A stretch of DNA of 40,028 nucleotides from Candidatus Zixiibacteriota bacterium (GTDB lineage: Bacteria; Zixibacteria; MSB-5A5; SM23-73-2), in the NCBI GenBank assembly GCA_030615745.1, contig JAUWYR010000022.1, forward strand, positions 1 to 40,028. Direction: 5' to 3'. Of this stretch, positions 8,696 to 16,870 are shown piece by piece (within the stretch, counting starts at the first letter, position 1; the number at the start of each line of letters is the position of its first letter). The translations under genes and the position numbers were made by a program. The notes beneath the pieces are model-generated. The model ran no database searches. It was not told the DNA's origin and saw only the letters and a list, made by a program, of their open reading frames with translations.

Positions 8696-9358
8696 TCAAC
8701 TTTTTCTTAAAATTTTTATCTGGGGAAACACTTTCCTGATTTTATCCAGTCTCAAAGCGCCGGGTCGGTTCAAAAAGATCTGATCAGAGGATATGTCCAC
8801 TACTGTTGAGGGGGATTTTTCAGGAGCCTTCCCTGCATCTAAAATAAGTTCTATTCTACCATTGAAATAATAACGCACACCGCTGGCAGTAGCTAAGATC
8901 CTTCTTCCAGAGACATTAGCACTGGTAGCGGTTATCGGAACACCTGTTTTCTCAATTATAGAAGAAATTAACTTGTTCGGCGAAATCCTTATCCCCAACC
9001 TGTTAGTCCCTCGCATCAGATGGATAAGCTTCGGATGACTACTTTTAAATATCAAAGTCAGAGGACCAGGCCAGAACTTCTCCATCATCAACCCCCCAAC
9101 AAGACCTATGTGATCAACATATTCCTCTACCTGTTCCGGATCGTTTATAAATATCGATACAGGATTTTTACTGTCCCTTTTTTTAATCCTGTATATTTTA
9201 TCAACTGCTTCTTCGTTGAAAGCATCAGCGCCTAACCCGTAAACTGTGTCAGTGGGAAGACCCACTGTTCCCCCCATCTTAATTATCTGTGTTGCCTGCT
9301 CCAAAACCTTAGGATCAGGATTTTGGGGATCGATCTTTTTTAACTCAGTTTTTATCAT
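8696..9358 (-). CDS. tsaC: Threonylcarbamoyl-AMP synthase
   Basis: 220 residues matching the YrdC/Sua5 domain. The motifs are GGTVGLPTDTVYGLGADA near residues 29-46, KIYRIKKRDSKNPVSIF, PGPLTLIFKSS, RLGIRISPN and PITATSANVSG. The final Sua5 domain is absent, so this is the short TsaC/YwlC-like form. It makes threonylcarbamoyl-AMP from threonine, bicarbonate and ATP, the first step of the t6A37 modification of ANN-decoding tRNAs; the TsaB, TsaD and TsaE partners are not in the window. Its start overlaps the end of the SPOR lipoprotein gene by 14 bases. The downstream phosphatase gene gives the same pair of neighbours as ywlC-ywlE. Confidence 0.92.
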   Translation of the reverse strand: MIKTELKKIDPQNPDPKVLEQATQIIKMGGTVGLPTDTVYGLGADAFNEEAVDKIYRIKKRDSKNPVSIFINDPEQVEEYVDHIGLVGGLMMEKFWPGPLTLIFKSSHPKLIHLMRGTNRLGIRISPNKLISSIIEKTGVPITATSANVSGRRILATASGVRYYFNGRIELILDAGKAPEKSPSTVVDISSDQIFLNRPGALRLDKIRKVFPQIKILRKS

Positions 9359-9851
9359 TATCTTTAGCTCTTCCTTTCACCTTAACCACCCAGGACTCGA
9401 AATATCCTTTTGACCTAACCACCCTTAAAAACTTCTGTGCATCATCCTCTTTTTCAAAATCTCCCAATCTAACCTTATAATAGGGCGATTCGTATTCCAC
9501 ATAGATATTCTTTTTAAATTTTTCTTTTAATGAATCAGCAATCTGATAAGCCTCCTGAGGAAACTTAGTTGCGAAAACTTGAACTCGATAGAGTGTCTTA
9601 AATATTTTTTCAGACTCATCTTTCACCACACCCCTAAAGACGTCCAAGCTATCTTTTTTTGATTTTTCAGAAAAAAGGCTTTTGGTAATTATCGGTTCAT
9701 CTTTATCCAGACTCCAGGGATCGAAACTTTCCTCAGCCTGAGTCCTGGGGTCTTTTTCTAAGTCTTTTTTTACCTTTGGTCTTATTACTCCACAATTAAA
9801 AAAGACGATAAAAAAGACCAAAAGTGAAATGGTGAAGAAAAATTTTTTCAT
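9345..9851 (-). CDS. SPOR-domain lipoprotein
   Basis: 168 residues. The N-terminus has Lys-Lys, a hydrophobic run and FFNCG, giving a probable lipidated Cys at residue 20, although the residue three before it is Phe rather than the preferred Leu. Residues 90-160 form a SPOR domain: YRVQVFATKFPQEAYQIADS, then YVEYESPYYKVRLGDFE and DAQKFLRVVRSKGYFESWVV. SPOR domains bind glycan strands stripped of peptides, usually at division sites. The middle is charged and probably unfolded. It overlaps mannose-1-phosphate guanylyltransferase by four bases upstream and tsaC downstream. It is likely an outer-membrane or periplasmic lipoprotein involved in the cell wall. Confidence 0.8.
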   Translation of the reverse strand: MKKFFFTISLLVFFIVFFNCGVIRPKVKKDLEKDPRTQAEESFDPWSLDKDEPIITKSLFSEKSKKDSLDVFRGVVKDESEKIFKTLYRVQVFATKFPQEAYQIADSLKEKFKKNIYVEYESPYYKVRLGDFEKEDDAQKFLRVVRSKGYFESWVVKVKGRAKDNDKN

Positions 9852-10927
9852 AGATATTTTTCCAGCTCTTTATCCTTGGCAAATTTTTGTAAAAGCTCCC
9901 TTACATCCTGAACTTTGGTTTTATGAGCTACAAAAACAATATCATCAGTTTTCACAATCACTAAATCTGAGACCCCTAAGATAGCAATTATTCCATCTGA
10001 GTCATTAACAATGGTGGTCTCGTAGGTATTTGAGACAGAGACTTTTCCTAAGATAACGTTGTTATCTCTGTCTTTTTCCTTTATCCTCTCCAAAGCAAGC
10101 CAGGAGCCTATGTCATCCCAAACAAGGTCAGCTTTTAAAGTCAGAACATTTTTCGCCTTTTCCAAAACAGCGCAATCTATCGATATGCTCTCAGCCTCGG
10201 AATAAAGCTTTTTTTTAGCCTCCTTTTGAGTATCCTTTCCAATATGTTTGGAATAATTTTGGAGCGCCTCATAAACCCGGGGCATATGAAGGCTCAAAAC
10301 ATTAAGTATAGCTTTTGCAGTCCAGACAAACATTCCGCTGTTCCAGAGATGCTTTCTGTCATAATAATATTCCTGTGCAGTTATACGGTCTGGCTTCTCC
10401 CTGAATTTGCTTATTCGGTAAATAGGAATATCATCTATTGTATCGAAAAGCTCGGAGAACTCTATGTATCCATAGGCAGTCTCAGCTCGGGTTGGAACAA
10501 TTCCGAGGGTTAAAAGAAAGTCTCCCTTTTTTACCACATCACAAGCTACCCCAAGAATTTTCTGTAGCTTTTCTTTTGGCTTAATAAAGTGGTCCGAGGA
10601 GAGCACCACCATTGTTGCTTCAGGGTCTTTCTTAATAAGATGAACAGCAGCTAATCCTATAGCTAAACATGTGTTTTTACCCTCAGGCTCAACGATTAAA
10701 TTCTTCTCTTTTAGATAGTTGACATGGTCCAATATGCGATTTTTTATCTCTTCTCCTGTGACCACCACAGTCCTCTCAATTGGTATGAAATCGACTACCC
10801 TGTCAATTGTCTCTTGTAGCATAGTCTTATCAGAGGCGATGTGAAGAAGCTGTTTAGGGTGTCTGCTTCTGGACAAAGGCCAGAATCTCTCCCCTTTTCC
10901 TCCAGCCAATATCACTGCATAAATCAA
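9848..10927 (-). CDS. manC: Mannose-1-phosphate guanylyltransferase
   Basis: 359 residues. It opens with the sugar-nucleotide transferase signature AVILAGGKGERFWPLSRS followed by HPKQ, the order that separates GDP-mannose pyrophosphorylases from glucose enzymes. Further conserved parts are VEPEGKNTCLAIGLAA, VLSSDHFIKP, AYGYIEFS, KFREKPD, WNSGMFVW and LVWDDIGSW. The length fits a single-domain enzyme without the fused isomerase domain. It makes GDP-mannose for surface glycans from GTP and mannose-1-phosphate. The start is TTG at 10927, with AAGGAGG placed six bases upstream. It is the first gene of the long minus-strand operon and has a good promoter ahead of it. Confidence 0.9.
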   Translation of the reverse strand: MIYAVILAGGKGERFWPLSRSRHPKQLLHIASDKTMLQETIDRVVDFIPIERTVVVTGEEIKNRILDHVNYLKEKNLIVEPEGKNTCLAIGLAAVHLIKKDPEATMVVLSSDHFIKPKEKLQKILGVACDVVKKGDFLLTLGIVPTRAETAYGYIEFSELFDTIDDIPIYRISKFREKPDRITAQEYYYDRKHLWNSGMFVWTAKAILNVLSLHMPRVYEALQNYSKHIGKDTQKEAKKKLYSEAESISIDCAVLEKAKNVLTLKADLVWDDIGSWLALERIKEKDRDNNVILGKVSVSNTYETTIVNDSDGIIAILGVSDLVIVKTDDIVFVAHKTKVQDVRELLQKFAKDKELEKYL

Positions 10928-10979
10928 GTTTATCCTCCTTAAATGTTTAAAAATTAAAGATATTCATTTTTGGCTTTTT

Positions 10980-11007
10980 AATATAGGAAAAAATTTATAT
11001 TAGTCAA
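10980..11007 (-). promoter_or_regulatory. Sigma-70 type promoter of the manC operon
   Basis: On the minus strand TTGACT (11007-11002) and TATATT (10985-10980) are separated by 16 bases and lie about 55 bases before the TTG start. The tRNA-Pro promoter in this window has the same spacing and the same -10 sequence, which supports both. It would drive the whole 11-gene string to the left edge. Confidence 0.6.
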
Positions 11008-11113
11008 CTTTTTTTTGCGGAAAAATGTAAAACTTAAAGCGAAATCAAAAAAGATTATAAGTCAAAGTTTTGTTAAATAAGAAATTTATCCCGCAAAAAA
11101 CTCATCCCTTCCC

Positions 11114-11143
11114 GCTCGCTGGGGATGTTATCATCCCCAGCTC
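11114..11143 (+). repeat. GGATG hairpin family, copy 1
   Basis: Arms GCTGGGGATG and CATCCCCAGC enclose the four-base loop TTAT; the stem is perfect over 10 base pairs. The family's TTTGTTC flank is poorly kept here (CGCTCGC). It lies only a few bases from copy 2, which has the opposite orientation. Confidence 0.7.
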
Positions 11144-11144
11144 T

Positions 11145-11181
11145 TCCCTATTGTGGATGATAACATCCACAAAGAACGAGA
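11145..11181 (-). repeat. GGATG hairpin family, copy 2
   Basis: On the minus strand arms TTGTGGATG and CATCCACAA enclose loop TTAT, preceded by CGTTCTT, close to the family's TTTGTTC flank. Compared with copy 1, the third stem pair is T:A instead of G:C, a matched change on both arms. Confidence 0.75.
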
Positions 11182-11554
11182 TATATTACTTTTTGTTCCA
11201 TACTATCCCCTTTACCCTATTTGCTGTTATAAATTTATAATTCGGCAATTCTTTAGACTTTATATAATTATCGATTTTAGAAAATCGACCCACTTATTTT
11301 CCCCTCTCCACAAGTGGAGAGGGGAAAAAGGGGTGAGGATACTCATTCTTTTTTGAGATACTATCCTGTGCCATTCCAATTAAATAATGCAAATTGTCCA
11401 GTATGGGAAGGGCTTGTTGAGCCTGGCGAAATCCCCCCGCCTCTGGCGGGGGGGTCTCCTCCCAACCACCAACGGGAGACCACAAGGGTCTCCCCTACGT
11501 ATTAGGTTTATTTTGTTGGATAAGCAATAGTTAGACCTATATCCAAAGCTTGCC

Positions 11555-11589
11555 TATTCCTTTTGGATGATAAAATCAAAAGGAACAAA
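11555..11589 (-). repeat. GGATG hairpin family, divergent copy 3
   Basis: On the minus strand TTTGTTC is followed by a stem CCTTTT/AAAAGG closed by GAT/ATC with one bulged base. The core reads GATTTTATCATCC. The basal arms differ from every other copy yet still pair with one another. It sits in tandem with copy 4, ten bases away. Confidence 0.65.
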
Positions 11590-11598
11590 GAATTTGAC

Positions 11599-11634
11599 TA
11601 TTTCTTGTGGATGATAACATCCACAAAGAACAAA
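11599..11634 (-). repeat. GGATG hairpin family, copy 4
   Basis: On the minus strand TTTGTTC, then a stem built on GTGGATG/CATCCAC with loop TTAT and an outer TTCTT/AAGAA pairing with one extra base, ending AAATA. This is the best-formed copy together with the one at 21908. Confidence 0.75.
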
Positions 11635-11691
11635 GGATACTTCATAGAGCAGGGAATTTATCCCTGCTCGATAAAAAAAAGGGGGCTGAGT

Positions 11692-11728
11692 TCTAAAATA
11701 AAAAAAGCCCCGCAAATTGCGAGGCTTT
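11692..11728 (-). terminator. Intrinsic terminator after the pilus operon
   Basis: On the minus strand AAAGCCTCGCA and TGCGGGGCTTT form a stem with one mismatch and a five-base loop, followed by TTTTTTT. It begins 28 bases after the pilQ stop. The same AAAGCCTCG stem is used in the HU terminator. Confidence 0.8.
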
Positions 11729-11755
11729 AAATCTCCTTTGAAAGAGATTTTATTA

Positions 11756-13081
11756 TCAAGGATTTTTTTCAAAATCTTCTGGCTCTACCAAGCCCAATCC
11801 CTTTCCTTCCTCAGTAACGATAGTAGGAGTGACCACTATGACCAGCTCACGTTTGGAGAGCTCGTTGATAGTATATCTGAAAAAATAGCCTAAAAGAGGA
11901 ATATCTTTCAGAATAGGAATTCCGGTATTGCTCTCCTTTTTCTCCTCAGAGACCAACCCACCTATTATTGCAGGTTGACCATTTTCCACCACAACATTGG
12001 TCTCCGCGTTATTGGTGCTGATTATCACCCCGTTAGGATCGAATGAATAGGAGCTACGTTCAGGCATAAGATGCATAAGTATCCTATTCTCAGCGGTGAT
12101 GTGAGGAGTTACTCTCAGGATAGTTCCAACCTCAACAAAAGTGATCACCACATTGCCAGAGGGGTCGAACTGCTTTATAGGGATTTTTTGCCCCATCTGG
12201 ATTACAGCTTCTTTGTTGTCCATTGTCGTTATCTCAGGACGAGCTAAAACCCTTGCTTTGTTATCCCTCATTAAAGCAGATATAACTCCATCTAATTCGA
12301 ATTTTTCCTGAACTGTGCTGTAGGTAAAAACCCCGAAAGGGTCGGATACCCGATCGGCTAACTGATCTATCTGAATATCATGAGTTATCGGATTTTCCGC
12401 AGTTCCCCTTTCTTCAGAGGTCAAAAAAGTCCAGTCAATTCCGAGCTCCTGTAAAGCCTTGGTCTCAATCTCCAGAAGCTGGGTTGAGATCTTAATCTGG
12501 TCAGTCTCCCGGTCTAAGTTTTCAACCAGACTTTTAGCTTTAGCTATATCCTCTGGAGTATCCGTTATGATCAAAGAATTAGTTCTTTTATCCACGTCAA
12601 CAAGCCCCCTTGAAGATAGAACTGTTTTAACCGGTTTGATTAGCTCATCAGCAGCAGCGTTTTTAACCGAGATTATCTCGGTTTTCAAAGAGATAAGGCC
12701 TTTCTGTTCTGCTAAATGCCTTTGTTTTACTGATTGCTCCTCCATATATTCCTTTAGGGGCAAAACCCGAATGTAACCTGGTTCATCCACTCCTGCAAGA
12801 GAATAGGTCTTAAGCACAATATCCAAAGCCTGTTTCCAAGTAACATTTTTCAAATTCAAAGTCACGTTGGCTTTAACCGAGGGTGAGGTCACAATGTTAA
12901 CATCACCATAATCAGCCAAAAAGGATAACACCGAGTGAATGTCTGCATTTTGCAAAGTTAACGATTTGATAAAGCTCTTTGCTCCCAGATTTGAGCTTAA
13001 AAACAAAAGTAAAAAGACAAACAAGCCTACTCTTAAAATCCTTTGGGATACCAAAGATTTTCTTTTATTTTTCTTCTTCAT
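11756..13081 (-). CDS. pilQ: Type IV pilus secretin PilQ (short form)
   Basis: About 441 residues from ATG 13081, placed two bases after the upstream stop; the longer frame to 13138 lies inside the neighbour. A signal peptide (about 1-33) is followed by an STN/N0-type domain (LQNADIHSVLSFLADYGDVN), an N1 domain (ISVKNAAADELIKPVKTVLS) and the secretin core: QIKISTQLLEIETKALQELG, IPIKQFDPSGNVVITFVEVG, and PAIIGGLVSEEKKESNTGIP near the end. It forms the outer-membrane channel for the pilus. Most PilQ proteins are 600-700 residues long because they start with AMIN domains. Here that part is missing and an AMIN domain sits in the neighbouring gene instead. It is the last gene of the operon. Confidence 0.88.
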   Translation of the reverse strand: MKKKNKRKSLVSQRILRVGLFVFLLLFLSSNLGAKSFIKSLTLQNADIHSVLSFLADYGDVNIVTSPSVKANVTLNLKNVTWKQALDIVLKTYSLAGVDEPGYIRVLPLKEYMEEQSVKQRHLAEQKGLISLKTEIISVKNAAADELIKPVKTVLSSRGLVDVDKRTNSLIITDTPEDIAKAKSLVENLDRETDQIKISTQLLEIETKALQELGIDWTFLTSEERGTAENPITHDIQIDQLADRVSDPFGVFTYSTVQEKFELDGVISALMRDNKARVLARPEITTMDNKEAVIQMGQKIPIKQFDPSGNVVITFVEVGTILRVTPHITAENRILMHLMPERSSYSFDPNGVIISTNNAETNVVVENGQPAIIGGLVSEEKKESNTGIPILKDIPLLGYFFRYTINELSKRELVIVVTPTIVTEEGKGLGLVEPEDFEKNP

Positions 13082-13083
13082 CT

Positions 13084-14391
13084 CTACCTCTCCATTTTTA
13101 CTTCTGTGGAAAGTTCTAAAGAAACTGTTCTTGACCAACCATATTCTGTGATCTCAAAAACAATTTTATCTTTGAAAACCTTGAGCACATATCCATTTTT
13201 AACTCTATCCCCCTGTTCCAAAATGTATCCGTATCCCTGGTCATCCTCCAATAATGCCTTTAACCCGGATTTATCCTCTAAAACCCCCACCAATTTTAAG
13301 CTCTCCACATTAGGCAAAGGAGCCTCTCCAAACTCAAATGATATTTTCTCAGTCAAAGGAACAAAGGGGTCTTTTCTTCCAAAAGAGGAGTAAGTCAAAA
13401 CCTTTCTTTTTGGGATAGTATCTAATTTAATCTTTTCTTTCTGTTTCACTAAAGTTTCGATAACTAAAAAAGTATCTGGACCAGCGGTCTTTGGAATTGA
13501 TTTGGTGGTTGTATCTGATTCAGAAACAACAGGTTTTTTTTCAATTTCCTTTTCCCCTGATTTTATTTCCGAAATGCTTTTTTCTTTTTCCCAAGAGGGT
13601 AAAACAACCAAATTTGGATTTACAGGCTGAGTGAGCTTTTTTTCTTTGGCTTCTGATTTTTCCTCTGAGATCTTTTTTGCCTTTTCTAATGAGATAGTCT
13701 GTTTCTCTGAGGGGATTTTTACCTCAGAAGTTTTTAAAGCTGTCTTTTCTTTTAGCTCGGATTTTGATGAAAAAACCTTTGTTTTCTTTTCAGTAATAGG
13801 CTTTTGGGCTTCCATCTTACTTTTTGGTTTCTCCTCAGGAGTTTGAAAGGTTAATTTTTGCTTTTCTCTATGTTGTGAAAAGGCTCGGGTTTCGGTTTCT
13901 TCCTTTTTTGATAGCTCAAACTCCGAAGGTTCACAAGTCCAGATTTTGAAAGGCTTATCATCGGAAGAAAAAATCGCAAAAGTAACTTTGCCTTTATCTT
14001 TTTCTTCCACTTTATAAATAACCGGCTTTTTCAAATCCAAAACTACCCTGGTGATCTTTTTTGGGGTGACTTGAAATTGACTGGTTCTTATATCCTTAAT
14101 TACCCCCTCTGGTAAGTTATAAAACCCTTTTTTAGGTAGTTTATGCAAAGCATCGAAAAGGTCGATCACAATTCTTTCAGGTTTACTCTTCTTAGGTGGC
14201 TCGATAAAATGCGTGAATTCAAAATCACCATTGGTATGTATGGAGAAATAGGTATAATCCCCTTTTTTTTCAAGGCTAAGATTTTTAACCATACATTCCG
14301 CCCACCCTTTTGATGAGAGAATCGCAAAAAGCATAAATGACGATATGATGACAAGAAAGCTTCGTCTTATCAAAAATCTATTTTTATCCAT
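13084..14391 (-). CDS. AMIN-PilP fusion protein of the type IV pilus machine
   Basis: About 435 residues from ATG 14391, which has AGAGGAA seven bases upstream; a TTG at 14412 would overlap pilO. After a signal/anchor (about 10-31), residues 35-145 look like an AMIN domain: KPERIVIDLFDALHKLPKKG, IRTSQFQVTPKKITRVVLDL. Residues 150-320 are a long Lys/Glu/Ser/Thr-rich linker. Residues 330-435 resemble the PilP periplasmic domain: YSSFGRKDPFVPLTE, SLKLVGVLEDKSGLKALLED, GYILEQGDRVKNGYVLKVF. PilP links the PilN/PilO inner-membrane complex to PilQ, while AMIN binds peptidoglycan. This protein therefore seems to carry the wall-binding part that PilQ lacks. Position between pilO and pilQ is the normal pilP slot. 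Confidence 0.8.
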   Translation of the reverse strand: MDKNRFLIRRSFLVIISSFMLFAILSSKGWAECMVKNLSLEKKGDYTYFSIHTNGDFEFTHFIEPPKKSKPERIVIDLFDALHKLPKKGFYNLPEGVIKDIRTSQFQVTPKKITRVVLDLKKPVIYKVEEKDKGKVTFAIFSSDDKPFKIWTCEPSEFELSKKEETETRAFSQHREKQKLTFQTPEEKPKSKMEAQKPITEKKTKVFSSKSELKEKTALKTSEVKIPSEKQTISLEKAKKISEEKSEAKEKKLTQPVNPNLVVLPSWEKEKSISEIKSGEKEIEKKPVVSESDTTTKSIPKTAGPDTFLVIETLVKQKEKIKLDTIPKRKVLTYSSFGRKDPFVPLTEKISFEFGEAPLPNVESLKLVGVLEDKSGLKALLEDDQGYGYILEQGDRVKNGYVLKVFKDKIVFEITEYGWSRTVSLELSTEVKMER

Positions 14392-14408
14392 ATAAAAGTT
14401 CCTCTTAG

Positions 14409-14990
14409 TCAAAACTCCAATTTCTTAAGTTCCTCCCCCTCTTTTATGCAATAAGTGGAGAGTCTAAAGGATGCTGTAATAGTCCTTTTATCCCTCCCCA
14501 TATCAGAAGGTAATGCAGTAATAGACACACTTGTGAGATTACTCAGAAAAGGAAAGTCCGCCACATTTGCAAAGAAATCTCCTAACTGATGATAAGAACC
14601 CTGTATTTGGACAGAGAAATCGAATACGTTGTAAAAGCTAATTGGCCTGGGTGGTTGCGGTGTTATCTCCAAAATATTAGTCTGGGAGATCTGGGCGGCT
14701 GAATGCATCTGATTCAAAAACAAAGGGATCTTCTTTTCCTCAGGCAACAAAAGCTCCACTTTTTTGTAACGTTCAAGAAGTCTTCCGTATTCATCTTTTA
14801 GGTTATCTATGCTTTTTGCCTTCATCTCAACATTTTTTAACTCAGTCATAAGGACTTCATATTCGAATCCTTTTTGGGATATCTTTTTGGAATAGCCAGA
14901 ATAGATTCGCGCATACCAGAAATAAAAGACTAAAAATCCAACTATGACTAAAAGTATGAGCTTTTGTGATTTAGGATCTTTCAGATCCAT
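14409..14990 (-). CDS. pilO: Type IV pilus inner-membrane complex protein PilO
   Basis: 193 residues. One membrane helix at about 11-28 (LILLVIVGFLVFYFWYA), then a coiled coil (about 35-80) and a ferredoxin-like periplasmic domain with LLPEEKKIPLFLNQMHSAAQ and a later FSVQIQGSYHQLGDFFANVA, a typical PilO pattern. PilO pairs with PilN and aligns the pilus machine between the membranes. Its ATG directly abuts the pilN stop, and its stop is 17 bases before the preferred start of the AMIN-PilP gene. Confidence 0.9.
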   Translation of the reverse strand: MDLKDPKSQKLILLVIVGFLVFYFWYARIYSGYSKKISQKGFEYEVLMTELKNVEMKAKSIDNLKDEYGRLLERYKKVELLLPEEKKIPLFLNQMHSAAQISQTNILEITPQPPRPISFYNVFDFSVQIQGSYHQLGDFFANVADFPFLSNLTSVSITALPSDMGRDKRTITASFRLSTYCIKEGEELKKLEF

Positions 14991-15668
14991 TTATTCCTCC
15001 TCTTTTTGTGCAAAGCTTTTTTCCTTTTCCATATCCTGCACTACTTGGCTTGAGTATAAAAGTTCTGAGTCCAGCTGAAAGATGAAAACTTTCTGTTTTT
15101 CCACCTCAACTGCTTTGACAAAAGCAAGCTCTGGGTTACGAAAATAATTTGATTTCAAAAGTCTGATCAAAAAAGTAGCCAAATTATTTATAGAGAAAGC
15201 ATATCCTTCTATGGTTACTTTCGAGTTTGGTGGTGAAAAAGATGGCTTTTGCTTTAGAGTATCATCCTGAGGAGGCTTTGAACTCGAAGGTGGAGGAGAA
15301 GTTTCCTTAAAAGAAGAAAGCCATACATTTTCCGGAACACGCAAACTTAAATCTTCCATAATCTCTATCCAGGTGGAGCGATTTTTATCAAGACTTTCAA
15401 TAGCAGACATTCTATCTAAAATTTTTTTCTTTATCTCGCCTAAGGCATCAACCAGCTGAATCGTCTCTTTAAGCTGAGATTTTCTTTTTTTTGCTTCAGA
15501 TATCTTATGCTCGAGGCTTTTAAGTTTTCCCTGTTGAAGAACTGTTAGAAAAATTAAAATTACAAAAACCCCTGCACAGCCAAAAAGAAAATAAAGAGTA
15601 TTCTTTGTAAGGGCAAAGACCTTTTTTCTTCTTCTAAGCTCTTTGGGAAGTAGGTTAATCTCTATCAT
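14991..15668 (-). CDS. pilN: Type IV pilus inner-membrane complex protein PilN
   Basis: 225 residues. It begins MIEINLLPKELRRRKK, which contains the INLLP motif that PilN places in the groove of cytoplasmic PilM. One membrane helix follows at about 26-45, then a coiled coil with SLEHKISEAKKRKSQL, then a periplasmic domain. A Ser/Pro-rich insert (about residues 124-147) precedes the final strand region, and the tail is Lys/Glu rich. It lies 18 bases after pilM and directly abuts pilO. Confidence 0.9.
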   Translation of the reverse strand: MIEINLLPKELRRRKKVFALTKNTLYFLFGCAGVFVILIFLTVLQQGKLKSLEHKISEAKKRKSQLKETIQLVDALGEIKKKILDRMSAIESLDKNRSTWIEIMEDLSLRVPENVWLSSFKETSPPPSSSKPPQDDTLKQKPSFSPPNSKVTIEGYAFSINNLATFLIRLLKSNYFRNPELAFVKAVEVEKQKVFIFQLDSELLYSSQVVQDMEKEKSFAQKEEE

Positions 15669-15686
15669 ATCGAAGATCCTTCGGAT

Positions 15687-16739
15687 TTATTCTACCTTCC
15701 TTGAAGCCAGACCCACCGCTACAACTAAAAGAGGTGCAATTTTCTCAGGTTGAATCTCTTTGAATATCTCAGGATCATAATCGATATTACGCAGAGGATT
15801 TACGAGCTCCACAGGAACATTTAATTTTGACTGAACGAACTCAGAAAGGCATGGTATCAAAACTCCCCCGCCTGAAAGGACAATCCAGTCCACATTCTGG
15901 ACTTTGGCTGAGGATTTAAAATAGGAAAAACCCATCTCAAGTCCTGACAGAAGCTCATCAGATGCTCCAATCACCGTCGCTTTTAACATATCCTGGTCAA
16001 TTGAGCCTTGTATCTCCCCTTTCATTACCTTTAAAGCCATCTCCTGATTTAGACGGAATTCCTTTATTATCGCCTCGTAGATAGCTCGCCCTCCTGATGA
16101 AACATCTCTTGCGGAGTGATAAAGGCCATCTTTTAAGAAAATCATATTTGTAGTATCGAACCCAACGTTCAAAAGGGCTATGACCTTAGAAGGGTATGGC
16201 TGATAGTTAAGTTCATATGCATTAAAAATGGCAAAAGCATCAGTGTCAACGATAACCGGATTCAATCCACAGTCTGTTATCAAATCGAGATAAATTTTCA
16301 GATAATCGTTCCGTGCAGCCACTAAAAGGACATCCATTTTGTTGGTTTCCTCATCGATTTTTATTATCTGGTAGTCGATGGTTACATCCTCAACATCGAA
16401 TGGGCTTCTCTGCTCCGCTTCAAACAAAATCGCCTGCTCTGCCTCAATCCCTGTTTTTTTATCCATTGTTATTTTATCAGTTATAACGCCATGTCCCGCG
16501 ATGGAGATCGCTACATCCTTTATTTTCGGGTCAACTTGGTCAACCAGGCTCTGGATATTAAAAATTAAAGCATCCCTATCTTTTATCTCCTCCTCCATCA
16601 TTGTATCAATAGATATTTCCTTTATCCCTAAAGCTTGAAGAGTATAAGATCCTTCCTTCTTCTCCATCTTTAAAAGCTTAATAGAGCTTGCTCCAATATC
16701 CAAACCAGCTACAGTTTTTAGCTTTTTTCTAAGGATCAT
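15687..16739 (-). CDS. pilM: Type IV pilus assembly protein PilM (actin-like ATPase)
   Basis: 350 residues of FtsA/actin-like fold. The motifs are VAGLDIGASSIKLLKM (phosphate 1), VAISIAGHGVITDKITM, ALLNVGFDTTNMIFLKDGL (phosphate 2), RDVSSGGRAIYEAII and WIVLSGGGVLIPCLSEFV (adenosine region). PilM is cytosolic and binds PilN to link the pilus motor with the periplasmic complex. It is the first gene of pilMNOPQ. A 131-base AT-rich gap with no feature I can name separates it from the upstream prepilin gene, so it may be read through from the sigma-54 promoter or have a weak promoter of its own. Confidence 0.92.
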   Translation of the reverse strand: MILRKKLKTVAGLDIGASSIKLLKMEKKEGSYTLQALGIKEISIDTMMEEEIKDRDALIFNIQSLVDQVDPKIKDVAISIAGHGVITDKITMDKKTGIEAEQAILFEAEQRSPFDVEDVTIDYQIIKIDEETNKMDVLLVAARNDYLKIYLDLITDCGLNPVIVDTDAFAIFNAYELNYQPYPSKVIALLNVGFDTTNMIFLKDGLYHSARDVSSGGRAIYEAIIKEFRLNQEMALKVMKGEIQGSIDQDMLKATVIGASDELLSGLEMGFSYFKSSAKVQNVDWIVLSGGGVLIPCLSEFVQSKLNVPVELVNPLRNIDYDPEIFKEIQPEKIAPLLVVAVGLASRKVE

Positions 16740-16870
16740 ATTATATTTTAAGGTTTCAAAAGCTCAACTTATAAATATTTAAAAAACTTTTTAATTTCAC
16801 TAATTCCTTTATCGACTTTTTAATGAAAAAATTGAGGGGAAAGAGAAAAATTTTAGGAAAGTCAAAAAAA

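Larger units (their letters stand above)
11008..11691. other. Gene-free region rich in stem-loops
   Basis: No credible gene lies between the pilus cluster terminator and the manC promoter. The stretch holds four copies of the GGATG hairpin family (given separately). Further inverted repeats have arms TCGATTTT/AAAATCGA (11271-11288), CCCCTCTCCAC/GTGGAGAGGGG (11301-11324), CCCCCCGCC/GGCGGGGGG (11433-11453) and GGGAGACC/GGTCTCCC (11474-11494). It also carries a 19-base repeat shared with 34059-34077 (at 11230-11248) and a 17-base repeat shared in inverse orientation with 22028-22044 (at 11274-11290). The short open frames here are formed by these repeats. Confidence 0.7.

Noticed and set aside
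11368-11373. TGGCAC on the minus strand, like a sigma-54 -24 box
   Set aside because: There is no GC ten bases after GG, and no gene start within a useful distance downstream.
11294-11505. Two 63-codon frames on opposite strands
   Set aside because: Both are read from inverted repeats, which keep each other's frame open by symmetry.
11554-11772. 72-codon minus-strand open frame
   Set aside because: It runs through the pilus operon terminator and two GGATG hairpins and overlaps the end of pilQ; its translation has no protein-like pattern.
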